In this document: positions 1 through 5,834 of the stretch, in pieces
Layout of the letters: the number at the start of each line of letters is the position of its first letter
How positions within the stretch are numbered: position 1 is the first letter of the stretch
Source: Veillonella sp.
Lineage (GTDB): Bacteria > Bacillota > Negativicutes > Veillonellales > Veillonellaceae
Assembly (NCBI GenBank): GCA_022737715.1
Contig: JAIITD010000103.1
Location: 1 to 5,944, forward strand
Direction: 5' to 3'
Length of the DNA: 5,944 bases
The notes under the pieces: generated by a model
Told to the model about the DNA's origin: nothing
Databases searched by the model: none
Seen by the model: only the letters and a program-made list of their open reading frames with translations
Made by a program: the position numbers and the translations under genes

Positions 1-96
1 AATGTTTCACCTTGTTCTTGTGAATCCTTTGTGGTGGATCCTCGATTTGCAGAGTTACGTGCTTTGCTTGATGAGAAAGATGATAGACTATCCTAA
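1..96 (+). CDS. yceD: DUF177/YceD family protein, C-terminal end (5' end outside window)
   Basis: Reading frame 1 is open from the left edge to TAA at 94-96 and gives 31 residues. These include a Cys-Ser-Cys pair, then VVDPRFAELRALL. A cysteine motif followed by Asp-Pro-Arg-(Phe/Trp)-x-x-Leu-x-x-Leu is the usual C-terminal signature of the DUF177/YceD family. The gene directly before rpmF is very often yceD (ylbN in Bacillus), so context agrees. In plants and E. coli the family has been linked to 23S rRNA accumulation or processing; the exact biochemical role is unsettled. The stop lies 25 bases before rpmF, so the two are probably co-transcribed. Only the tail is visible, so nothing can be said about length or start. 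This frame, not the overlapping frame that opens with ATG at position 2, is the coding one here. Confidence 0.85.
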   Translation, partial: NVSPCSCESFVVDPRFAELRALLDEKDDRLS

Positions 97-106
97 TGAT
101 TGTACT

Positions 107-115
107 AAGGAGGTG
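107..115 (+). promoter_or_regulatory. Ribosome binding site of rpmF (decides the start)
   Basis: AAGGAGGTG at 107-115 is a strong Shine-Dalgarno match, 6 bases before ATG at 122. It settles the rpmF start at 122 rather than at the in-frame ATG at position 2, whose upstream 40 codons lie over the yceD tail and do not resemble L32. Confidence 0.9.
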
Positions 116-121
116 CAGATA

Positions 122-298
122 ATGGCAGTACCTAAGCGTAGATTATCCAAATGCCGTCGCGATCGTCGTCGTGCAAACTGGAAATTAGAAGCTCCTGGTT
201 ATGTAGCATGTCCACAATGCCACGAACCTATGATGCCTCATCGTGTTTGCCCTACATGTGGTCACTATAAAGGTGAACAAGTAGTTGCAAAAGCCTAA
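122..298 (+). CDS. rpmF: 50S ribosomal protein L32 (bL32), zinc-binding form
   Basis: Encodes a 58-residue basic protein of the large ribosomal subunit, the usual length for bL32. The start MAVPKRRLSKCRRDRRRANW is the typical N-terminus, with MAVPKRR and a cluster of Arg and Lys that contacts 23S rRNA. Two Cys-x-x-Cys pairs (C30/C33 and C43/C46) form a complete zinc ribbon, so this is the zinc-containing version and not a Cys-free paralogue used under zinc limitation. The start at 122 is chosen because it begins the family's conserved N-terminus and has a strong ribosome binding site. It follows the yceD tail by 25 bases and is followed by an intrinsic terminator, so it appears to be the last gene of its transcript. 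Confidence 0.98.
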   Translation: MAVPKRRLSKCRRDRRRANWKLEAPGYVACPQCHEPMMPHRVCPTCGHYKGEQVVAKA

Positions 299-308
299 TT
301 GAGCGTGT

Positions 309-341
309 AAAACACCTACACTTTTAGTGTAGGTGTTTTTT
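309..341 (+). terminator. Intrinsic (Rho-independent) terminator after rpmF
   Basis: Positions 309-322 pair perfectly with 326-339, a 14-bp stem with a TTT loop at 323-325. The right arm ends in a run of T (336-341), and the left arm begins with a matching A run, so it could also work for transcription from the other strand. It lies 10 bases after the rpmF stop and separates the yceD-rpmF transcript from the fatty-acid operon. Confidence 0.93.
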
Positions 342-437
342 ACTATGTAAAAATAAATGTATCATTTTAAAATCTATTATCATAACACCCAATATCTTAT
401 ATAAAATATTAACGAAATCTAAAATAAGAACAATATT

Positions 438-450
438 TGGTATATTACCA
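438..450. repeat. Short palindrome TGGTA-TAT-TACCA in the fapR upstream region
   Basis: Perfect 5-bp arms (438-442 and 446-450) around a 3-base centre. It lies 30 bases upstream of the predicted -35 box. It could be a binding site for a dimeric regulator, but an inverted repeat this short also occurs by chance in AT-rich DNA. It does not resemble the FapR-box-like sequence at 522-538. Confidence 0.35.
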
Positions 451-480
451 GAAAATATGGCACTATATGTATGAAAAACC

Positions 481-509
481 TTGCCAACCTGGGAATTATT
501 ATATATACT
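481..509 (+). promoter_or_regulatory. Predicted sigma-A-type promoter of the fapR-plsX-fab operon
   Basis: -35 TTGCCA (481-486), a 17-base spacer, and -10 TATACT (504-509). Both hexamers are close to TTGACA/TATAAT (four and five of six bases) and the spacing is optimal. Transcription would start near 515-517, giving a leader of about 35 bases before the fapR ATG. Called from sequence only. It lies downstream of the rpmF terminator, as expected for an independent operon promoter. Confidence 0.75.
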
Positions 510-521
510 TAAGATGTAATA

Positions 522-538
522 TTAATACTAGGTCATAA
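522..538. promoter_or_regulatory. Candidate FapR operator
   Basis: TTAATACTAGGTCATAA; its reverse complement TTATGACCTAGTATTAA resembles the imperfect palindrome of known FapR boxes (recalled as roughly TTAGTACCTnGTACTAA). The outer TTA/TAA ends and the central ACCTAGTA are kept. It lies just downstream of the predicted transcription start and before the fapR ribosome binding site, a position where a bound repressor would block transcription. Together with fapR as the first gene, this suggests autoregulation of the operon. The consensus was compared from memory. Confidence 0.7.
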
Positions 539-549
539 AAGGTGGTCCC

Positions 550-1113
550 ATGAGTAGGTTGAAGAAGCAAGAAAGACAGAAACAGTTAACTGAAAAACTG
601 AATATTACGCCTTTTCTTACTGATGAAGAGTTGGCATCGCACTTTGGTGTCAGTGTACCTACAATTCGACTTGATCGATTAGAATTGGGGATTCCTGAAT
701 TGCGTGAACGGATTAAGGCTATGGCTACTGAACATGCACAGGATGAACAACCGGAACCAATACAGCATGAAATTGTAGGCGAACTCATCGATGTAACGGA
801 AGGCAAACAAGCGTTATCTATGTTACATACGACGCCAGAGATGGAAGATCGTTTTGGTTATATTGATCCGCAGTATTTGTATGCTCAAGCAAATTCCTTA
901 GCTAAGTTAGTTATGGGGTCAACCCTTTGCTCTGCAGAGGTAGGGAATATTAAATATAAAAATCCAGTAGAGTCTGGTACTAATTTGGTGGCGAAAGCAG
1001 AAATTGTTCGTCGTCGTGGAGATAAATACTTTATTTGGGTTATAATTAGAGATAAAATAAAAGAAGTATTTAGAGCTAAATTTATCATGGAGTCTGTGGA
1101 GAATCGGGTGTAG
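550..1113 (+). CDS. fapR: FapR, malonyl-CoA-responsive repressor of fatty acid and phospholipid genes
   Basis: A 187-residue cytoplasmic transcription factor, close to the 188 residues of Bacillus FapR. Residues 1-55 form the DeoR-like helix-turn-helix: TDEELASHFGVSVPTIRLDR (24-43), followed by LELGIPELRERIK, the FapR hallmark. Residues about 75-182 are the hot-dog-fold effector domain, including GELIDV (78-83), YAQANSL with Asn115 (111-117) and LVAKAEIV (146-153). In the family, malonyl-CoA binding to this domain releases DNA. The Arg106-Gly107 pair recalled from Bacillus FapR appears as Asp106-Pro107 here. ATG at 550 follows AAAGGTGG (538-545) by 4 bases, a rather short spacing. A FapR-box-like site lies in its own leader, so autoregulation is likely. 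plsX starts 3 bases after the stop. Identity is secure from the helix-turn-helix and the context; the ligand response is inferred. Confidence 0.96.
   Translation: MSRLKKQERQKQLTEKLNITPFLTDEELASHFGVSVPTIRLDRLELGIPELRERIKAMATEHAQDEQPEPIQHEIVGELIDVTEGKQALSMLHTTPEMEDRFGYIDPQYLYAQANSLAKLVMGSTLCSAEVGNIKYKNPVESGTNLVAKAEIVRRRGDKYFIWVIIRDKIKEVFRAKFIMESVENRV
1106..1110 (+). promoter_or_regulatory. Weak ribosome binding site of plsX, inside the fapR end
   Basis: GGGTG at 1106-1110, 6 bases before ATG 1117, is the only Shine-Dalgarno-like sequence. It is much weaker than those of the other fab genes. With the fapR stop only 3 bases before the plsX start, translation of plsX is probably coupled to that of fapR. 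Confidence 0.5.
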
Positions 1114-1116
1114 TAT

Positions 1117-2145
1117 ATGAAAATTGCAATTGACGCCATGGGTGGTGATTTTGCTCCCTTGGAAATCGTCTTAGGCGCCTTGGAAGCAGTGCGAGAAACT
1201 GAACATATTGATGTGGTTCTCGTAGGCGATAAAACTCAAATATTCAAAATTTTAGAAGATAATAATGAAATGAATAATCCTCGCATATCTGTGTATCATG
1301 CGAGTCAAGTAATTGGAATGGATGAACATCCTGGCCAAGCATTGCGCAAGAAGAAGGATGCCTCTGTTGTAGTGGCTACATCTTTGGTTAGAAGCAAAGA
1401 ATGTGAAGCTGTTATTGCACCAGGTAGTACAGGTGCTGCTGTAGCAGCCGCATTGTTCGGACTAGGACGTATCAAAGGTATCGATAGACCTGTTATCGCT
1501 ACGCCAATGCCGACTGTAAATGGTATTACTGTTATGTTGGATTCCGGTGCGAATTCAAATAGTAAACCAAAACATCTTGTACAAGGTGCATTGATGGGGG
1601 CTGAGTATGCGAAACTTTTACTTGGCAAAGAAAACCCTACAGTAGGCCTTTTAAATATCGGTGAAGAAGCAACAAAAGGCAATGAAGTTGTTCTTGCTAC
1701 ATATCCTATCTTAGAAAATATGAAAACCATCAATTTTAAGGGAAATGTAGAAGGTCGCGATATTCCAAAGGGAACTGTAGACGTTGTCGTTTGTGACGGC
1801 TTTGTAGGCAATGTAATTCTTAAATTTGCAGAAGGTCTTGTAACTGGTTTGACACAGCTCATTAAAGACAGCATCATGAATGGCGGAATATTAGCTAAAA
1901 TTGGGGCATTGCTTATCAAACCAGCGTTGAAACCAATGGCCAAGAAGGTGGATCATACTGAAAATGGTGGTGCTCCATTGCTTGGTGTAAATGGTGTGTT
2001 TATGATTGCTCATGGCAGTTCAAAGGCTAAAGAAATTAAGACTGCTATTACTATTGCAGCCGATTTAGTAGAACGCAAAATTATTGAACATATTCGAGAA
2101 ACAATGGAAATTGAAGGAGCCGTAAAATATGAGTATGATGAATAA
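1117..2145 (+). CDS. plsX: PlsX, phosphate acyltransferase (acyl-ACP to acyl-phosphate)
   Basis: A 342-residue protein, normal for the family (about 330-350). PlsX is a peripheral membrane enzyme that makes acyl-phosphate from acyl-ACP and phosphate, the donor for PlsY in phosphatidic acid synthesis. Signature segments are present in order: IAIDAMGGDFAP (3-14), STGA (104-107), GANSNSKPKHL (144-154), VGLLNIGEEATKGNE (176-190), FKGNVEGRDI (207-216), VVVCDGFVGNVILK (223-236) and GGAPLLGVNG (284-293) followed by IAHGSS. The motif usually written SAGNTGA reads APGSTGA here, and the usual Asp of GANVD is Asn148; the rest is well conserved. The start at 1117 gives the canonical MKIAIDAMGGD N-terminus. 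Its last 17 bases overlap fabH. No PlsY or PlsC gene is in the window. Confidence 0.97.
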   Translation: MKIAIDAMGGDFAPLEIVLGALEAVRETEHIDVVLVGDKTQIFKILEDNNEMNNPRISVYHASQVIGMDEHPGQALRKKKDASVVVATSLVRSKECEAVIAPGSTGAAVAAALFGLGRIKGIDRPVIATPMPTVNGITVMLDSGANSNSKPKHLVQGALMGAEYAKLLLGKENPTVGLLNIGEEATKGNEVVLATYPILENMKTINFKGNVEGRDIPKGTVDVVVCDGFVGNVILKFAEGLVTGLTQLIKDSIMNGGILAKIGALLIKPALKPMAKKVDHTENGGAPLLGVNGVFMIAHGSSKAKEIKTAITIAADLVERKIIEHIRETMEIEGAVKYEYDE

Positions 2146-3124
2146 ACCTGTCGGTATTATTGGTACAGGTAGCTTCCTTCCTGATAATGTTGTAACGAAC
2201 TTTGATCTAGAGAAAATGGTTGATACAAGTGATCAATGGATCAGAGAACGTACTGGCATTGAAGAAAGACGCATTGCACCAGAGGGTATGAATACATCCT
2301 ATATGGCAACCGAAGCTGCAAAAAAAGCACTTCAAATGGCTAAGCTCGATGTTGAAGATATCGATATGATTATCTTTGCTACATTGACACCAGATATGGT
2401 GATTCCTTCTGCCGCATGTATGTTACAAGCAAATCTTGGTGCAAAAAATGCAGCAGCTTATGATTTGCAAGCTGCATGCTCTGGATTTGTGTATGGGTTG
2501 ATTACTGCTCAAAGCTATATCGCTTCTGGATTATTTAAAAATGTTCTCGTTGTAGGCGCAGAAATTTTATCTCGCCGCGTTAATTGGAACGATCGTGGTA
2601 CTTGCATTCTCTTTGGTGATGGCGCCGGTGCTGCCGTAGTTTCTGAGGTTCCAGAAGGTTATGGTATTAAGGGTGTGGATCTAGGTGCTGATGGTACTGG
2701 CGGTTCTGCATTGTGTATACCAGCTGGTGGTACAGCTGTTGTAGCCAATGACCAACGCATTGAAGAAGGCTTGACTTTCATCCATATGGATGGTCCAGAA
2801 GTATATAAATTTGCTGTTAAAACAATGGGGAAAACAGCGTTAAAATCGTTAGAACGAGCTAATATGAATTTAGATGAGTTAGATTATTTTATCCCACATC
2901 AAGCTAATATTCGTATTATCGATTCAGCCGCTAAACGTTTACATATGCCAAAAGAAAAGGTGTTTGTAAATTTACATAAGTATGGTAATACATCTGCTGC
3001 ATCAGTGGCGATTGCGTTGGATGAAGCAAATCGTGAAGGTTGCTTAAAACGCGGTGATAATGTAGCACTTGCAGGATTTGGTGCTGGCCTTACCTGGGCT
3101 AGCCTCGTCTTGAAATGGTATTAA
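2129..3124 (+). CDS. fabH: FabH, beta-ketoacyl-ACP synthase III
   Basis: A 331-residue thiolase-fold condensing enzyme that starts type II fatty acid synthesis by joining a short acyl-CoA to malonyl-ACP. The N-terminal GIIGTGSFLP (9-18) and DQWIRERTGIEERR (35-48) are typical of FabH. The catalytic triad is complete: Cys117 in AACSGF, His257 in IPHQAN and Asn287 in YGNTSAAS. The C-terminal GFGAGLTW (317-324) is also typical. Length is slightly above the 312-317 of common homologues. Whether it prefers acetyl-CoA or branched primers cannot be read from the sequence. ATG 2129 is preferred: AAGGAG at 2114-2119 is 9 bases upstream. ATG codons at 2135 and 2138 are alternatives that would remove two or three residues. 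The first 17 bases lie within plsX in another frame, which suggests translational coupling. Confidence 0.97.
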   Translation: MSMMNKPVGIIGTGSFLPDNVVTNFDLEKMVDTSDQWIRERTGIEERRIAPEGMNTSYMATEAAKKALQMAKLDVEDIDMIIFATLTPDMVIPSAACMLQANLGAKNAAAYDLQAACSGFVYGLITAQSYIASGLFKNVLVVGAEILSRRVNWNDRGTCILFGDGAGAAVVSEVPEGYGIKGVDLGADGTGGSALCIPAGGTAVVANDQRIEEGLTFIHMDGPEVYKFAVKTMGKTALKSLERANMNLDELDYFIPHQANIRIIDSAAKRLHMPKEKVFVNLHKYGNTSAASVAIALDEANREGCLKRGDNVALAGFGAGLTWASLVLKWY

Positions 3125-3139
3125 GGAGGAAACATCAAG

Positions 3140-4084
3140 ATGATTAAGACTGATATTTGTGATTTGTTACAGATTGAGTATCCTATCTTTCAAGGTGGTA
3201 TGGCTTGGTTAGGGACTGCAGAACTTGCATCTGCTGTATCCGAAGCGGGTGGCCTTGGCATCATTGGTGCAGGACATATGCCTCCGGATGTTTTCCGCAA
3301 TGAAATTCATAAAGTGAAAGAACGCACAAATAAACCATTTGGTTGTAACATTATGCTAATGTCTCCTTTTGTAAAAGAAGTCATGGAAGTCGTTGTTGAA
3401 GAACGCGTTCCTGTTATTACAACTGGTGCAGGTAATCCTGGTGTATATATTCCAGCGTTGAAAGAAATTGGCACAAAGGTTATTCCTGTAGTTGCATCTG
3501 TTCTTTTAGCTAAACGTTTACTTCGTGGTGGTATTGATGCGATTATTGCAGAAGGTACAGAATCAGGTGGCCATGTTGGGGATATTACAACAATGGCATT
3601 GTTACCACAAGTTGTAGATGCTGTAGATGTTCCAGTAATTGCTGCTGGCGGTATCGCTGATGGCCGTGGCGTAGCTGCTGCTTTTGCACTAGGTGCTCAT
3701 GCAGTTCAAATGGGTACACGTTTTGTCCTATCTGAAGAATGTATCGCTCATGAAAACTATAAGAATGCTGTATTGAAAGCAAAAGATCGTTCTACTGTTA
3801 TGACTGGTCTTACAACAGGTCATCCAGTTCGAATTATCGACAATCAATTAGCACATAAATATAAAAATCTTGAATTCAGTGGTGGTTCCAAGGAAGAATT
3901 AGAAAATCTTGGTGCAGGTACACTTCGTAAAGCCGCTATTGACGGTGATGTAAAAGACGGCTCCGTTATGATTGGTCAAATTGCAGGTATGCTACACGAT
4001 GTGAAACCTTGTAAAGAAATCATTACCGACATTATGACAGAAGCTGAAACAGTGATTAAAAATCTACAAACTTTTGGCAAATAA
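3140..4084 (+). CDS. fabK: FabK, FMN-dependent enoyl-ACP reductase II
   Basis: A 314-residue TIM-barrel flavoprotein of the 2-nitropropane dioxygenase/FabK family. It reduces trans-2-enoyl-ACP with NAD(P)H, the last step of each elongation cycle. Visible family motifs are PIFQGGMAWLG (15-25), GGLGIIGAG (37-45), the active-site segment EGTESGGHVG with His145 (138-147), the FMN phosphate-binding IAAGGIADGRG (167-177) and AVQMGTRF (188-195). Position inside the fab operon, between fabH and fabD, supports FabK over the related nitronate monooxygenases. ATG 3140 follows AAGGAGGA (3123-3130) by 9 bases, and this Shine-Dalgarno overlaps the fabH stop codon. FabK is unrelated to the short-chain reductase FabI and is insensitive to triclosan in characterised species. 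Confidence 0.95.
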   Translation: MIKTDICDLLQIEYPIFQGGMAWLGTAELASAVSEAGGLGIIGAGHMPPDVFRNEIHKVKERTNKPFGCNIMLMSPFVKEVMEVVVEERVPVITTGAGNPGVYIPALKEIGTKVIPVVASVLLAKRLLRGGIDAIIAEGTESGGHVGDITTMALLPQVVDAVDVPVIAAGGIADGRGVAAAFALGAHAVQMGTRFVLSEECIAHENYKNAVLKAKDRSTVMTGLTTGHPVRIIDNQLAHKYKNLEFSGGSKEELENLGAGTLRKAAIDGDVKDGSVMIGQIAGMLHDVKPCKEIITDIMTEAETVIKNLQTFGK

Positions 4085-4096
4085 GGAGGCCATCCT

Positions 4097-5038
4097 ATGA
4101 AAACTGCATTCGTATTTCCAGGTCAAGGATCCCAAAAAGTAGGCATGTTACAAGATTTGTATAATGCATACCCTATTGTTAAACAACGCTTTGAAGAAGC
4201 TGATGAAGCATTAGGCTATTCTATTTCTAAGTTATGTTTTGAAGGCCCAGATACTGAGTTAGTTAAGACTGCTAATACACAACCAGCTATTTTGACTGCT
4301 TCCGTAGCTTGTTACGAAGTATTGAAAGAAAATGGTTTTACACCTGATATTGTGGGTGGTCATAGCTTAGGTGAATATAGTGCATTGGTAGCGGCTGGTG
4401 TTCTTAACTTTAAGGATGCTGTTTATGTAGTTCATAAACGTGGTGAATACATGCAAGAAGCAGTGCCATTGGGCAAAGGTGCTATGGCAGCAATCCTTGC
4501 ATTGCCAAGAGAACAAGTTGTGGAAATTTGCCAACAAGTTAATGATACAGTAGGTTCCGTACAAGCCGTTAACTTTAACTGCCCTGGCCAAATCGTAATC
4601 GCTGGTGAAACTGCAGCTGTAGAAACAGCAGCAGAAAAAATGAAAGAAGCTGGTGCAAAACGTGCTGTTATGCTTCCTGTAAGTGCTCCATTCCATAGTC
4701 GTCTTATGGAACCTGCAGCAGCTCGTTTGAAAGAAGAATTAGATAAAATTCAAGTTAACGATGCTAACATCCCAGTAGTAGCTAATGTAACTGGCAAAAT
4801 TTTGACTAATGCTAGTGATATTAAAGACTCTTTAGTTACTCAAGCTGCTAATCCTGTATTGTGGGAAGACTGTGTTGCAGAAATGGTTAACTTCGGTGTA
4901 ACTCGCTTTGTAGAAGTTGGTCCTGGCAAAGTATTAACAGGCTTCACTAAAAAGATCAATAAAGAAATGGAATTAGCTAATGTAGAAGACATTCCATCCT
5001 TAGAGAAAACGCTTGAATTTTTAAAGGGGGTTCGATAA
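4097..5038 (+). CDS. fabD: FabD, malonyl-CoA:ACP transacylase
   Basis: A 313-residue cytoplasmic enzyme that moves the malonyl group from malonyl-CoA to the phosphopantetheine of AcpP, supplying every condensation step. The N-terminal FVFPGQGSQ (5-13) holds the oxyanion-hole Gln. The nucleophile is Ser90 in GGHSLGEYSA (87-96), Arg115 is placed to bind the malonyl carboxylate, and His200 in APFHS (197-201) is the catalytic base. The late FVEVGPGKVL (271-280) is also typical. Length matches the family (about 308-318). ATG 4097 follows AAGGAGG (4083-4089) by 7 bases, with the Shine-Dalgarno overlapping the fabK stop. Because it consumes malonyl-CoA, it acts on the same metabolite that FapR senses. 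Its stop is one base before fabG. Confidence 0.98.
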   Translation: MKTAFVFPGQGSQKVGMLQDLYNAYPIVKQRFEEADEALGYSISKLCFEGPDTELVKTANTQPAILTASVACYEVLKENGFTPDIVGGHSLGEYSALVAAGVLNFKDAVYVVHKRGEYMQEAVPLGKGAMAAILALPREQVVEICQQVNDTVGSVQAVNFNCPGQIVIAGETAAVETAAEKMKEAGAKRAVMLPVSAPFHSRLMEPAAARLKEELDKIQVNDANIPVVANVTGKILTNASDIKDSLVTQAANPVLWEDCVAEMVNFGVTRFVEVGPGKVLTGFTKKINKEMELANVEDIPSLEKTLEFLKGVR

Positions 5039-5039
5039 A

Positions 5040-5783
5040 ATGCACTTAGAGGGTAAAGTAGCTCTCGTAACTGGCGCCTCTCGTGGTATCGGTCGCGCCG
5101 TTGCTATTCAACTTGCACAATCTGGTGCTGATGTTGCTGTTAACTATAGTGGCAGTGAAGCTGCTGCTCAAGAAACAGTAGACGCTATCTTAGCATTGGG
5201 TCGCAAAGCGATTAAAATTAAAGCCAATGTTGCAAATGCTGAAGAAGTAGCAGCAATGGTTGAAGAAACGCATAAAACATTTGGTCACATCGATATCTTA
5301 GTAAATAATGCAGGTATCACACGTGATGGCTTGCTTATGCGTATGAAAGACGAAGACTTTGATGCCGTTATCGATATCAACCTTAAAGGTGTATATTTGG
5401 TAACAAAAGCAGTATCCAAAATCATGATGAAACAACGTGCTGGTCATATCATTAACATGACTTCTGTTGTTGGTTTGATGGGTAATGCTGGTCAAGCTAA
5501 CTATGCAGCTTCTAAAGCTGGTGTAATTGGTTTTACTAAATCTTGTGCAAAAGAGTTAGCTAGCCGTGGTATCACAGTTAATGCAATCGCACCTGGTTTT
5601 ATCAATACTGATATGACCGATGTACTACCTGAAAAGGTAAAAGAAGCTATGGTAACACAAATTCCGTTGGGCCGTATGGCTAAGGCTGAAGAAGTGGCTG
5701 CCGTAACAACATTCCTTGCTAGTGATTTTGCTAGCTATATTACAGGTCAAGTCATCAATGTAGATGGCGGCATGGTAATGTAG
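5040..5783 (+). CDS. fabG: FabG, 3-oxoacyl-ACP reductase
   Basis: A 247-residue classical short-chain dehydrogenase/reductase that reduces 3-ketoacyl-ACP to 3-hydroxyacyl-ACP with NADPH. The Rossmann motif TGASRGIG is at 11-18, with Arg15 typical of NADPH use. NNAG is at 89-92, and the catalytic Asn114, Ser142, Tyr155 and Lys159 (YAASK) are all present. NAIAPGFINTDMT (181-193) and the C-terminal GQVINVDGGMVM are FabG-like. Length equals the usual 244-248. The start at 5040 follows AAAGGGGG (5023-5030) by 9 bases and lies two bases after the first base of ATAAAATG, leaving only one base after the fabD stop. Many SDR enzymes look alike, but the position between fabD and acpP makes FabG the secure call. 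Confidence 0.97.
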   Translation: MHLEGKVALVTGASRGIGRAVAIQLAQSGADVAVNYSGSEAAAQETVDAILALGRKAIKIKANVANAEEVAAMVEETHKTFGHIDILVNNAGITRDGLLMRMKDEDFDAVIDINLKGVYLVTKAVSKIMMKQRAGHIINMTSVVGLMGNAGQANYAASKAGVIGFTKSCAKELASRGITVNAIAPGFINTDMTDVLPEKVKEAMVTQIPLGRMAKAEEVAAVTTFLASDFASYITGQVINVDGGMVM

Positions 5784-5816
5784 TTACAAAATTAGACTAT
5801 ATATAAATCTCATTTG

Positions 5817-5827
5817 AAAGGAGGTGA
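5817..5827 (+). promoter_or_regulatory. Exceptionally strong ribosome binding site of acpP
   Basis: AAAGGAGGTGA is an 11-base match to the complement of the usual 16S rRNA 3' end, 7 bases before ATG 5835. It is the longest match in the window, which fits the known high abundance of acyl carrier protein relative to the Fab enzymes. Confidence 0.9.
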
Positions 5828-5834
5828 ACCACTA

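Noticed and set aside
2..121. A longer rpmF reading frame starting at ATG 2 (40 extra residues)
   Set aside because: The L32 N-terminus and a strong ribosome binding site place the start at 122, and frame 1 here encodes the YceD-family C-terminus.
467..538. A 23-codon open frame from ATG 467 to TAA 538
   Set aside because: It has no ribosome binding site, begins upstream of the predicted promoter, and overlaps the promoter and operator.
1305..1943. A 212-codon open frame on the minus strand within plsX
   Set aside because: The plus strand carries all PlsX motifs, and the minus frame has no recognisable domain. It is a shadow of the real gene, as are the other minus-strand frames.
5784..5834. 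A separate acpP promoter or second FapR box in the fabG-acpP gap
   Set aside because: There are TATA-like sequences at 5798-5807 but no -35 box at a suitable distance. ATTAGACTATA matches the FapR box poorly beyond its first four or five bases.
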